A stretch of DNA of 64,000 nt from Phymatolithon calcareum (lineage: Eukaryota > Rhodophyta > Florideophyceae > Hapalidiales), in NCBI GenBank assembly GCA_977006965.1, contig OZ345354.1:1240001-1304000 (forward strand), written 5' to 3'. Position numbers and translations under genes: made by a program. The notes under the pieces were generated by a model, which was not told the DNA's origin, ran no database searches, and saw only the letters and a list, made by a program, of their open reading frames with translations. Every line of letters begins with the position of its first letter. Positions within the stretch are counted from its first letter, which is position 1. This document shows positions 19,241 through 29,555 of this stretch, in pieces.

Positions 19241-21380
19241 TTTGTGCAGCTCTGATGTATCAACCAATGCTACCGAGGTCCGAATCTTAGCGAGCTGCTC
19301 GAAATACGTTCATGATAAACAGAAATGAAAAATCTATTTCTTTCTTTAATGAGGAAAGATCGCCCACATATATGGTGAACCCCTGAAGCTGTTCTGCAAC
19401 AGCTTCTCATGTTCAGAAATGTGAGCATCGTTAAGGGTCTCTCACAACATAGCTCTCCTATGGTCTATATGCTCACTCGGGAAGAAACTTACGCCTGGAT
19501 ACAAAACACCACCACAACGTAAAAGAAATTGTTCAACAGTTTCCTTGTAGGCTTTACACACTGGGTCGTACGAACTTTCATCACTGCTTCATCCGTGTCT
19601 GAAACTGGAAAGCATGGGGCTGCCGTCACCAGTAAGCTGATATAAGATCACCTCTGGTCCTAGTTTGACGCAAGAAATCATACCCAGCTGACCGGTTCAA
19701 ATGCTTTCCTATTCGTCAGAAAAACCACTGGGTACCTTCAGGTACGATTTCTTTTTCTCTGTGAGCGTAGAAAAGAGTTCGTACACCGGTAATTGGGTAG
19801 AGATGCTCTAGCGAACCCATGAATTCGTGCCATGGTGTAGTTTTTAGATTAATCTTTTTACTCTGTAAAATCTCACAGAAAATATGCAATTCAGCCACCT
19901 TTCTTCTCGCGTGCACAAAAATGCGTTATATAGAAATTTGGATATTCGAATTGCTTTGAAAGAGATTCCAACAAGCTACAGCATATCTTTGGCACATTAT
20001 GGCAATTACCAGAATCGCTATTGGATGATCTAAAGCGACCTTTATGGCTTCCGGACGCATAATCCGAGGTAATTTATGATTAATTCTCTTTTTAACACAC
20101 AAATGTACGATAAACACAATTTCATGGCAATATTGTACAGCTTTTTGCCAACTTCCCAAACAGTCAGCATTGACCGAAGGATGACTATGCATATCATAAA
20201 AGCAGGAGGCTGCGGGAAACGCAATTTTTTCGATACATCATACAAATTTCTCTCTAAGTTCTAGCACAGGGACTAAACCGGCTTTTAATTCGACTAGATG
20301 GTATCAAATCCTGGAATTGTGGAATCGGCGGCCAGAGCGAGCGCCGGCGCCTTACAATAGTCCCAACTTGCAAACGAAAATCTTTCTCTTATTTTTAGAT
20401 GATATCATAACACTTGAAAATGACATGCAAGCGGCATTTTGATATGATTTGTCAATTTTATAGTCGTTTTCTACACGTGTCTGTGTACGTAACAATTTCA
20501 CTTGCTTCGCCGATTGCAATCTTTTTGACGGCAATTGTCATTTCCAAGCGTTCAGCAAAACTTTGACGACGCTTTCTAGCTCTGTCTTTGCCAAGCGTAG
20601 TGCGTACGCAAATCTTTCTTAGATGCAATATCTAACTTTACAAAGTTACGTCTTGAAATTATTATGTATCTTAAAATATCACTACAATAAGTTATAAAAA
20701 AACGATCGAGTTGCGTTTCCAGCACCCTTTTCGTTTTTCGGATGCACTTTTTTGTCAAGTGCCAAAGTTGATGCTCTACTATCTTGCAACTTTCCTAAAG
20801 ATCACGAGCTCTCCTGTTAGAAAGGTGGATAAAATTGGAGAGCACTGCACAGATATAAGGAAAAATTGCCGTCAAAGTTCTGCATTTCGCTTGCACAAGC
20901 GAACAATCGATTGTGTTTTCAATGGCATTGGAAGTTACTTGCCTTCAAATTTTTGAAATCTGGAGCACCAATGCAAATTTTTCTCTGCATCTGATCTCAT
21001 GCGCAAATATATGCATATTTTTTCCGTTACGATTTCGCGCGAAATCGAAAGAGAGAAAATATTGGCGCACACGTCTCAGGTCACAACCAAATAAACGTGT
21101 ACATGTGGTTCCAATACCGCACATCCTGATATATGTATGATATGGCACTCATTGCTCAGGCCCGTACCATACCCAGCGAAAATTAATTCGACGACAGTTG
21201 CCGCGTGATTTGTCGAGATATTATTCGCAAACCAGCGCTGTAAATCATTATGATAATTTTAATCATAATGGATCGCCTGCAGTAAAATCGAGAACTTCTA
21301 GGCCGCGGCCAAGAAGTTACGGCTTTTACTGCAGCTATTTGCTTCCGATTCCGTAACGATTTCGATATTCGCGCCAAACT
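19241..21380. other. No supported gene
   Basis: AT-rich sequence with short open frames only. The segment near 19330 (TTTCTTTCTTTAATG on the plus strand) resembles the tail of the SINE at 25.3 kb. It contains the left copy of a 20-bp inverted pair (20207-20226). Confidence 0.45.
20207..20226 (+). repeat. Left member of a 20-bp inverted pair
   Basis: Reads AGGCTGCGGGAAACGCAATT. Its exact reverse complement lies at 24166-24185. The pair could be the termini of a 3,979-bp DNA element, or two copies of a dispersed repeat in opposite orientation. No matching target duplication is visible next to it. Confidence 0.45.
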
Positions 21381-21387
21381 GCGGTCT

Positions 21388-22760
21388 CTAAAACCCCTTC
21401 AAACCCCAACGACTACTCCATGGTCTCATTGTCGCCAGTATGGTGGTCTCAGATACGCCGACGAAGAAGCTTATGCTAGTTAGCAGCGCGTTGGTGACTG
21501 TTTTGTCTCTGCTCGACTCTAGTTTAGATGAAGCGCTTGCCCAGCGCTTCCGCTCTGCCTCAAAGCGGCGGGACCGTCTCACTTTCGAGTCAGTCACAAG
21601 GAACTATCCGACATCGAGTTTCGGCGTGCGTTCCGCCTCTCGCGGCGTTCGCGGCCTCCATGGCCTCTTCCTGCTTCTTCCGCTTCTTTAGCTGTGAACC
21701 ACCCCTCATTTACATATCTCCATGGTCATATCCCGCGCCCCCCGGCGCGAGTTTCCAGACAAAGTTTAGCAGCTATGTGTCTTCGCCGAGCCGTCCACAC
21801 CTCAGCGAATGGAACATGATACAAACATGTCTCCCCTGAGACGACAATCCAGTCGAATTAGGTGCACGAGGAACGAAAACGTGAAAGTCGTTCCCTTCCG
21901 CGTCGTTTCGACCGCAGCGACTCCATCGGTCGTACCTCTGCGTGAAAAGCCCGCGTACGACAAAAAAATTTGTCCTTTTGCCAAACACCAGAGCGAGAAG
22001 AAAGTGGCTTTGCATTATGATCGGCCATGCTGAGGTCGCTGTCGCCGTTAACGCATCCCCTAACGTCTAGCGCAATCTTGAACGACGTGTCATTGAAAAC
22101 GCGCTCGACAATCGTCGTCCAGAACGTGTCTCGTCCCTCCCGGCGCTGCTGCTGCTCACGGGTCAGGTCTTGGCAGGAAGCAATTTGCGCAGTTCATGCA
22201 TCATCGTCCTCAATGAGTACGCCCATGAGGCGAGAGAACTCGGTCGTAGACATAGATTGCTCGGCCGTCTTTGCGGAACGGCCGCGCTTGCCCTCCACAG
22301 AAGCGGTGTCTCACACGACCTCGGCGGAAGGAGCGATGTATACAGAAGCAGCCTGGTTACGCGGAGAACGCCAAAACCCTGTATACTCAACGCCAAACAC
22401 CGAATTGTACGTAGCAGATGAATCGTGCACAAGTGCATCGGAATGCATGAGAAGACGAAAAACGAGAGTGTTCTTCCACCCAGTGTTCTTAACATTTACT
22501 TTACGTGCTAGGCCAGTCAACGTCCGAACGCCACAGTGCAGCAACCAAGTGTACAAATAGTCACGGCTGGCCCGTGTGGTGAGCACATTGTGCTCCGGTA
22601 CGTACTCTTTCAGCCACGGACTCACTGCTTTCACGCCGCCCTCGAAGTCCAGTTCGTCTCCGCCGAAGTCGCCGCCCGCGGCAGGCGGCGTCACCATGTG
22701 CGCGGCGGTTGGCAGTATGGACGCGAGCACGACGATGTGCGTCATCATTTGCGAACTCAC
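21388..22760 (-). other. Decayed coding-like region, unidentified
   Basis: GC-rich minus-strand sequence with long frames separated by single stops: 22760-22311 (149 codons, with WLLHCGVRTLTGLARKV), then pieces through 21388 (RRFEAERKRWASASSKLESS). The run of similar-phase, charged, helix-like segments suggests one ancestral protein with nonsense changes, perhaps carried by a DNA element. I do not recognise the family. Confidence 0.3.
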
Positions 22761-22892
22761 CGGCCGGGTCGGACGGCGTCACCATGTGCGCGGCGGTTGG
22801 TCGTATGGACCGATTTGTGCGACGGTCACCATCATCATTTGCGAACTCACAGCCTGCGGCGGGCGGCGTTACCATGTGCGCGGCGTATGGCG
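22680..22892. repeat. Minisatellite, three units of about 90 bp
   Basis: The block GCGTCACCATGTGCGCGGCG recurs at about 22687, 22779 and 22867 (the last with one change). TCATCATTTGCGAACTCAC precedes the second and third. On the minus strand it would encode repeats with AAHMVTPPAAG, so the array lies within an open frame. Confidence 0.75.
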
Positions 22893-23539
22893 GTGATTCA
22901 GCGTAGGACGCAGTCGGCCGCGATGATGATGGAAGTGCGGCGTGCAAACGATACCCCGGCCGCGCATGCGGTGTATGGGCAGGAAGAGGCGACGGAGAAG
23001 TGGGCTGATTGGCTGATTGCATCGGGAGCACTAGCGCAGCCGGTGGTGAGAGCGTAGGCGCCCCAGCGTGGGTAGACGGAGCGACAGAAGCGTTCGTGTT
23101 GGCGCCGTGCCCCATGACGCCCGACTCGGGCGAGCGATATACGGCAGTTAGTAGCAGTAGCGGAATGGGTAGGCTTGGATGTGCTAGCGCCGACGCAAGC
23201 GGCGGGAAGGTCGGTTGTGCGGGAATGGCGAGTTCTTGTGCTTGTATGACTGCGCTCTGAGAAAGCCGGTAGTGAAGCGCATGAACAGCGGCGATGTATA
23301 GCTATTGTGCACAACCGAAGCAGTTCCACGGCACTGGTTTGGACGAGATACAAGCGTTGCGTTCAGTGTCGACTCGTTACCAGCTGTATCAATTCTGTTT
23401 CCTGACACTACTAGCGGTTCCGAAACGCCACAAGCCGTTCGCTTCAACCTCAGAGCCGTTGCTGGCCTCTCAAAGTAGTTGCGTGCACAAGAAGAGCAAC
23501 AGCGGAGTGCTTGTACTGGACAGTACAACGCAGTAGTAC

Positions 23540-25290
23540 TGGCTGTCGAGATCGCACAAGAAACATGTGTATAGAATTACGGAAACTGGATGAACCTCCA
23601 GGACGACTGTATATTTTGAACGGATGGGTATGGATGTGAAATATTTGGGTTATGTCCGCTCTGTGCAGGTGACGTGCACGGCGGTCCTCGGTCGAGGCTC
23701 ATGATGAGTCTGGACCACAAGGGGGGAGATTTCTAATTAATAGGACCAAAAGGGGATTATATGTGCATCTGGACCACAGGGGCAGTGGTCCTATATGGGG
23801 TCAAGTAGATTACTATATACACGGGCATTGAGTAGCAAGCAGTGGAAGGAACCGAAGTAAGGAGTAAAAGACGTTTGCGTACACAAAGTTCAAGGTAGGC
23901 AATTCTGCGTCACCGGTCGTAGGTGAGCACTTGCGCGGTTCCGCGGTCGGTCGTAGGCCGGGAATTAGCATTCTGCCTTTTGTGTTACTACACGTTCTCC
24001 CTCAGACAAAAAACCCTGTCTGATCACAATGGACTGCTGGACCCTGCGGCCTATTCGATTTACAGTAGCGCCGTGTGTCGTATGCGAAAAACCTGGGTAT
24101 GGCACGGGCCTCAGTGACAGGGGCTGCGCAGCAATGGGTCAGTGGATGACTGATATCAGAAATTGAATTGCGTTTCCCGCAGCCTAGGTTTCTGCCCTCT
24201 TTTACGAGGAATATGTGCGCCCCACGACGGCAACGATACAACTGTAGTGAACTTCTGGAAACAAAACAGCGTAGTACCTACACCTGTATGCCTATCGTAT
24301 GGAATGCGATCGATGAGGATCATGGACCATGAGTGGTGAGGAGGAGTCCGAAGAGCGGGAAATAGAGCGCAAGTATTCTCGTCATCTCTCTGGAGCAGGG
24401 CTGGTGTAAAACGCCGGAACCTTTTCGCAGAGGAAAAGAGAGAAGCTGTAATTTACGCACTGCGTTAGTGGGTTGAGCCTCAGAGAAGGCCAATAGACCT
24501 GCGTGGCCTTCCTTTTTGAGAAATGTCGCATCCCTCCCGGAAAAATGACATTCTTCTCGGAAAAGAACATTGCACTCCAAGTATGTTAGCGTACTAGCAG
24601 TCCCGGAAGTGCTTCAACGAACACGAACATGAGAATTCCGGTACTGTATAGACAAATTGAGAATCGTCGACCACGTGCATTACAGTGTTGCTTCCAGACA
24701 CAACAAAATATTTAGGTATAGACCGGGCCTGATTGACGTGGTCCAGTCTCGAATCACATATGGTCTGGCTACAGAAGCGCACTTTATCCCGAGCCTCAAA
24801 GCTTTCTCAAAGCTATCATAGTAATGCAAGAGGAATGCTGGTATAGTAGTTGCAGGGCGACCGATGTGGAAGTCTGCATAAAGCTCTACATTCACGCAGT
24901 TTTTGAAGGACTCATTTTCTCTCTGAAGTGTAAAGTCCTATTATGCCAAACATATGTTAGGCTAAGAGCCTAAAGCCCGCCCGGAACTCTGCTCTTTGTC
25001 GTCTTATATATGTTTCATTAAATGTATGGGTGGATCCGACAACAGAGTCTTAGATAATGACATGTACATCCGTCCAGCGATTAGATCCTTTATTATGACT
25101 ATCAGGACAAACATTCTAAAATATTGGACCATGTGACACATTAAAGCTGCTTCTTTCGCTGCAAATATCTCGCTTGTTACAGCACCGCAAGGCCAAGACC
25201 AAAGCCTCAAAGACTTTGCTTTATGATGATTTGAAGTTTATATAGCCGTTTCCTAGTGAAATTACAATTTACATTTACCACTTTATTGCA
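23540..25290. other. No supported gene
   Basis: Only short open frames. It includes imperfect direct repeats of GGACCACAAGGGG type around 23.71-23.80 kb and the right copy of the 20-bp inverted pair at 24166-24185. Confidence 0.45.
24166..24185 (-). repeat. Right member of a 20-bp inverted pair
   Basis: Reads AATTGCGTTTCCCGCAGCCT, the exact reverse complement of 20207-20226. Confidence 0.45.
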
Positions 25291-25585
25291 ACTTCTTTCT
25301 TTCTTTAATGCAGGGTATCTGAGTTACACAAAGTGTACATTACTCAGCATCTAGGGGGCCTCTAAGATGCTCCTGGAGTGGATCCATTCTTTGTACTCGC
25401 GTAACTGCTTCCCGCGAGTACTGAGGCACACCACTACAATGCGACATCCGTGTGCCTTTCGCGGAACGTAATTCAATTCTTGCTTGTGACAGGACTCGAA
25501 CCGGCGACCTCAACATTCCTTCCAGTACCATGCTGAAATGCGCACAAGTGCGCGGAGTCAGTCTAACCACTGTACCACAGGTTGT
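25291..25585 (-). mobile_element. tRNA-derived SINE
   Basis: On the minus strand the head has a pol III A box (TGGTACAGTGGTTAG, 25578-25564) and a B box (GGTTCGAGTCC, 25502-25492). The intervening part does not fold as a normal anticodon arm. A body of about 180 bp follows and the element ends in CATTAAAGAAAGAAAGAAG (about 25310-25292), a typical GAAA-rich SINE tail. There is no ORF and no clear target duplication. It would depend on a LINE for mobility. Confidence 0.65.
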
Positions 25586-26201
25586 GCAACCTCTTTAAAC
25601 TTGGACTAACAACCCCATTCACTCGCTTTGCAATTTTTTTAAATTGCAAAGCGGGTAACAAGTGCAAGGACCCGAATTTCATGGAACAGTACGTGTAATC
25701 TACACTAGGTTTATATTGAGAAAAGTAGTCCCGGTACTTCTGTTTTGGGATGCTCCCTCGTTTGTAAACAAGACTGTTTTATCGCTGTACAGCTCAATTT
25801 TCTGTCGTACGTGATACATGTTTAAACATGTGCGATCTACTTCTGAAAGATGTTGCCCAGCAATGCTGTCCTCTGATGCGGTAAGGCGAAAATGCAAACT
25901 AAGTTTTGAATTTTTTTGGTTTCCGCTCTGGTCGTACTATATTGTAGAAACAATCCTGCTGGGCCATGACTAGGTGCTTTCAGAAGTAGATCGTGCAGCA
26001 CATACTAGGTCTTTGAAACATGTCGGTCTCTGTTGCCAACAACAATTGCACCTTCCTGTGTGGATCCGCACTGAGCCACCTTAGGTCATCAGACAATCTG
26101 CAGCATAATTCCTAGCATAAAGATGTCTTATTGGTCTTCTTGGTCCTATATAAGTCAAAGTGAAAGGACGACTAAGCCTCACAGCAGCGATCATCCGAAA
26201 A

Positions 26202-27071
26202 ATGGCTCACCGCGGATCTCACAGTTGTTCCACTCGCAAGTTGTCCTCTAGTGTACGCCAAAGCACTGGCGGAGACTCCAGAGCAGGAGGTCCATCAAAT
26301 CCAAGTGGAAAAGTCACTATAAAATGCCCTTACTACAATCGGAACTGCAACATGGTCTCTCCATGCTGTGACAAGATCGTGTGCTGTCACAAGGGCCACG
26401 ACGAGTCCCGCGCCTGTGAACAAAAGCTCCAGCTTTCGGCTGTGATGACTCTCGTTTGCTGCAGTCGTAAAACAAAGTCAACCGGTCGGGAGTGCATGTC
26501 GTGAATATTCAAGAACGTTCGGTGAAAAGGGCTGTACCATATGCAGAATGTGGTATTCCGGAGACGGATTCCACTGTCGAGAATGTGGAGTTTGTCGTCA
26601 GGGTCGTGAGAAGGACATATGGCATTGTGTGACCTGCAAGCGATGCTATGAGACACGCTCTGGTATCGGACATATATGCAGAGTGTCTTCGAAAAACTGT
26701 GCGGGATGCGGAAAAGATACGAGTCGCAAGCCGTCGATTATTATGCAGTGTGGTCACATGATGCATTGTAACTGCTTTGTCAAGCGCGTCGAGGTCAATT
26801 TCAGATGTCCTTTGCGCTCTTGCAAGAAGATCGTGGCGAATATGAAGGTCTGGGTCAAACGTTGGAAAAAATTGCTGAAGCGGAACAGGCTCAGCACCCT
26901 GCTTCTCCAACAAAGATATATTGCTTCCAGTGTCGCCGTACTTCAGTGGCTCATAGTAACTACAAAAAATGCAGAGTTGCCAATTGTGGGAGCTACAACA
27001 CCGTGCGAATCCCTGTTTCGCAGCAGAACATGCCGTTTGTTTTACCTCCGTCGAACATGCCGCGCCGTTGA
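26202..27071 (+). pseudogene. RCHY1/PIRH2-like CHY-RING ubiquitin ligase, frameshifted
   Basis: Family order is intact. A CHY zinc finger starts at CPYYNRNCNMVSPCCDKIVC. A CTCHY-type finger follows (FHCRECGVCRQGREKDIWHC), then a C3H2C3 RING (CAGCGKD ... MQCGHMMHCNCF ... CPLRSC) and a final zinc ribbon (YCFQCRRTS ... CRVANCGSYNT). These pieces lie in different frames. One break is near 26465-26490, after LVCCSRK, and a second near 26860-26880, after the RING, so no single ORF encodes the whole. No plausible GT-AG intron accounts for either break. Intact relatives ubiquitinate p53-like and other targets. It is a pseudogene, or a gene with assembly indels; all metal ligands I can check are preserved, which argues for recent decay. 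Confidence 0.75.
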
Positions 27072-27891
27072 CAGTGAGATATCTTAGTGCATCTGTGCAT
27101 CTTTGCTTTGCTTGTACAGAATTGTATTCTACCAAATTCTTTCTATGTTTGAGTGGTAAACTTCAATCCTTTGAATATAGGAAAACATTTTAGTTTCTAA
27201 ATATTCTGCTTTTCACAGAAAACTTAACTCTCCCGTACTTCACATCCATTTCTGGACAAATCTGTCCTGATTGGGTCATTCTTATGTTGTGGATACTTTT
27301 TGAAGGTTTTGTTGTTAAAATGATGGAATGATAGTCCATTTCGGGTCGTGAAAACCACCTTTCGGAGTATTCACAGCTGTTACCGAACCCAAACACACTT
27401 TTAAGCTACGTTCGCCGTACTACTAGAGTCTTAGAAATGCTGTGTCTGCAGTTTTTCAGGTAATGAGTGAATTGACATGTAGCCAGAAATGCCCGGTTTG
27501 GTTTAAAATTCGAAGGTTTTTGCTCGATGTAGAACTCCCAGTATATTTTTTGTTTCAGTCGGTTTTGTGAAAACGAAAAACGGCTCCAGGTACTGTGCTG
27601 AATGAGACATTCGCATCGAAATAATATCCGAAATAGCAACTGCGAACGTTCTACATCATCTGAACGAATAGGCAAATTTAGACTGGAAAATCGCCGCTTT
27701 GCTTGTAGCTTCGCGTACGCTACACAAAAGCATTCCGAACTTGTTCAGTAGGAGCGCACAGACAACAACGGCAAATCTCCCTTCACTTCATGATAGCTGC
27801 ACCAAATGCAGCGCAGTTCAATTCCTCATCATTTACTGACCGTTCTTCATCGCCATAAGATTTTCCGAAATGAACTCTATGCATGTATATG
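27072..27891. other. No supported gene
   Basis: AT-rich flank of the RCHY1-like copy, with short open frames only. The 8-bp left duplication of the following MITE is its last part. Confidence 0.45.
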
Positions 27892-28218
27892 CAAAGCATT
27901 GGAATTATTTATTTATTTTTATTCTTTTCTCGAAAAGTGTCGAGAATAAATAATTTATTGTTGAACGCAGAAGCAATAAATTATTGTATTCAAGTTCAGT
28001 GAGGTATAAATAACTAGTTATTCCCCGAATTATTGGATCCTTCTTGCTACTTTCTGTCGCGATAGAATAACCGGATCGAAAAAATGAGGAGTCCGATACA
28101 ATAATTGTCGCAACCACGACGATCTCAATAAATACAATAAATATGCGAGACTCAGGAATAAATTATTGGAACAATAATTTAAATAATTACAATAGCAATT
28201 ATTTTTTCCAATGCTTTG
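27892..28218. mobile_element. 327-bp AT-rich MITE, hAT-like
   Basis: Perfect 13-bp terminal inverted repeats CAAAGCATTGGAA are flanked by exact 8-bp duplications TGTATATG (27884-27891 and 28219-28226). The interior is non-coding and rich in the short palindrome AATAAATTATT (for example in CAATAAATTATTG). The 8-bp duplication and CA-start ends point to a hAT-mobilised miniature element. Confidence 0.88.
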
Positions 28219-28226
28219 TGTATATG

Positions 28227-28760
28227 AACGGAAACACGCCTGAGCATGAGTCCTACTTTCAAAGTAAGCAGAACGGCATACTCATCCTGGTGCCTGCTTA
28301 CCGATCCCAGGACATTTCTGTACTCTCTCTTCGAGGTTAACCTCCACTACATAAGGATCTTTAGCTTGCTCCAACTAGTGGGGCAGCGATCGATAAACGA
28401 TTAAGTAAACAACCAACTTGATTCCAACACTGCGTCATGCACGCATCATCGGCTAGCAAAATAGTCACCGCTGGAACATTTCCCGGTTCTATAGTTATGA
28501 GCCCAAAGAAAAGAGTCCAAATATTCTGGCCGTCCACGTGGACTCGTGGAACCACCACGTTTGCTCTGGGTGGAATCATATCGAGCGACAGGCAGAGAAG
28601 GAGTGCTTTCCAAATTACCTAGCAGAAATAACGACCTGCCGTAATCTAAGTAGAAGATAGTTCAGAAATAAAGCACTGCCTTGCAAGCCCCACCGGAGGA
28701 GAACGCAGCAGTTCAGTTCAGTTATGGGCCCAGATGGATTTCTTCTGGAATTAAGTTCTT
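28227..28760. other. No supported gene
   Basis: Flanking sequence between the MITE and the gypsy element, with short open frames only. It continues across the gypsy insertion at 34286. Confidence 0.45.
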
Positions 28761-28765
28761 CGATC

Positions 28766-29127
28766 TGAAACGGATGAAGATCGAGCTTAGCGTAGACGAG
28801 CACAGTATGGGTAGTGATACGGTGAGCTTAGTAGAGGTTTCTTAAGTTTTCCTCACTTGACTTATCTGGTTTGGTGCTTACCTCAGTCCCACTAGCCTGG
28901 ACTGAACTGGGTCTTATATAGGCACTAGATTACTTACACACTAAACTTACATTAACTGTGAGTATCTCCAATTTGAAAATTCTACAGATTTCCAGATTTC
29001 TCCTTACAGCAATGCACTTATCTAATAATGCATGTGATATAGAATTCTGGATATTTCCAGGCGACTTAAACGGTGACAGCTAGCAAAGCTGTCACTACTT
29101 GCATAACTCTTGCATGAGCATGTTATA
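28766..29127 (-). repeat. Gypsy 3' LTR
   Basis: 362 bp, aligned end to end with 33919-34280. Its first two bases on the element strand are TA rather than TG, a point change relative to the other LTR. Confidence 0.92.
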
Positions 29128-29174
29128 CTATTCCCCACCTCTTCCTATTGGTGTCCTCGTCAATGAAGTCGCCG

Positions 29175-29555
29175 TTATTTCCCTTCGGCGTATAGGTGCT
29201 GCATGATCTTATTCTTCCTGATGTAATTCAAGAACACATCAGTCATTGCCCCGGACTTATCAATGAAGTCTCTACTTGGTTGCCATGTTGCATCATGTGT
29301 CCAACTTCCTTTCATCAAAGTCAGGAACTGATATCCTTTTCCCTTTTTTCTATGTTTCAGGATCGAGTCCACTACATATTCTTCTCCTTCAACGGCAGGA
29401 ATAGGATCAGGAATTGTTGGGATGGGTACGGATATATCAGAAGGCTGGTCAAAATATGGAGTTGTATGAATAACGTTCACAACGTCGTGAATCTTCAAAT
29501 GATTTGGTAACTCCAATTTGACAGCATTTTCCCGATAAGTCTCTTCACAAAACAC
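29175..29555 (-). pseudogene. Gypsy integrase C-terminus with chromodomain
   Basis: About 126 codons. After a linker with FDQPSDISVPIP comes EEYVVDSILKHRKKGKGYQF followed by a Trp-bearing THDATWQPSRDF, the three-strand plus helix pattern of a chromodomain. In chromoviruses this module directs integration toward chromatin marks. It overlaps the preceding integrase frame (29495-29860) out of phase, so the polyprotein is frameshifted here. Confidence 0.75.
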
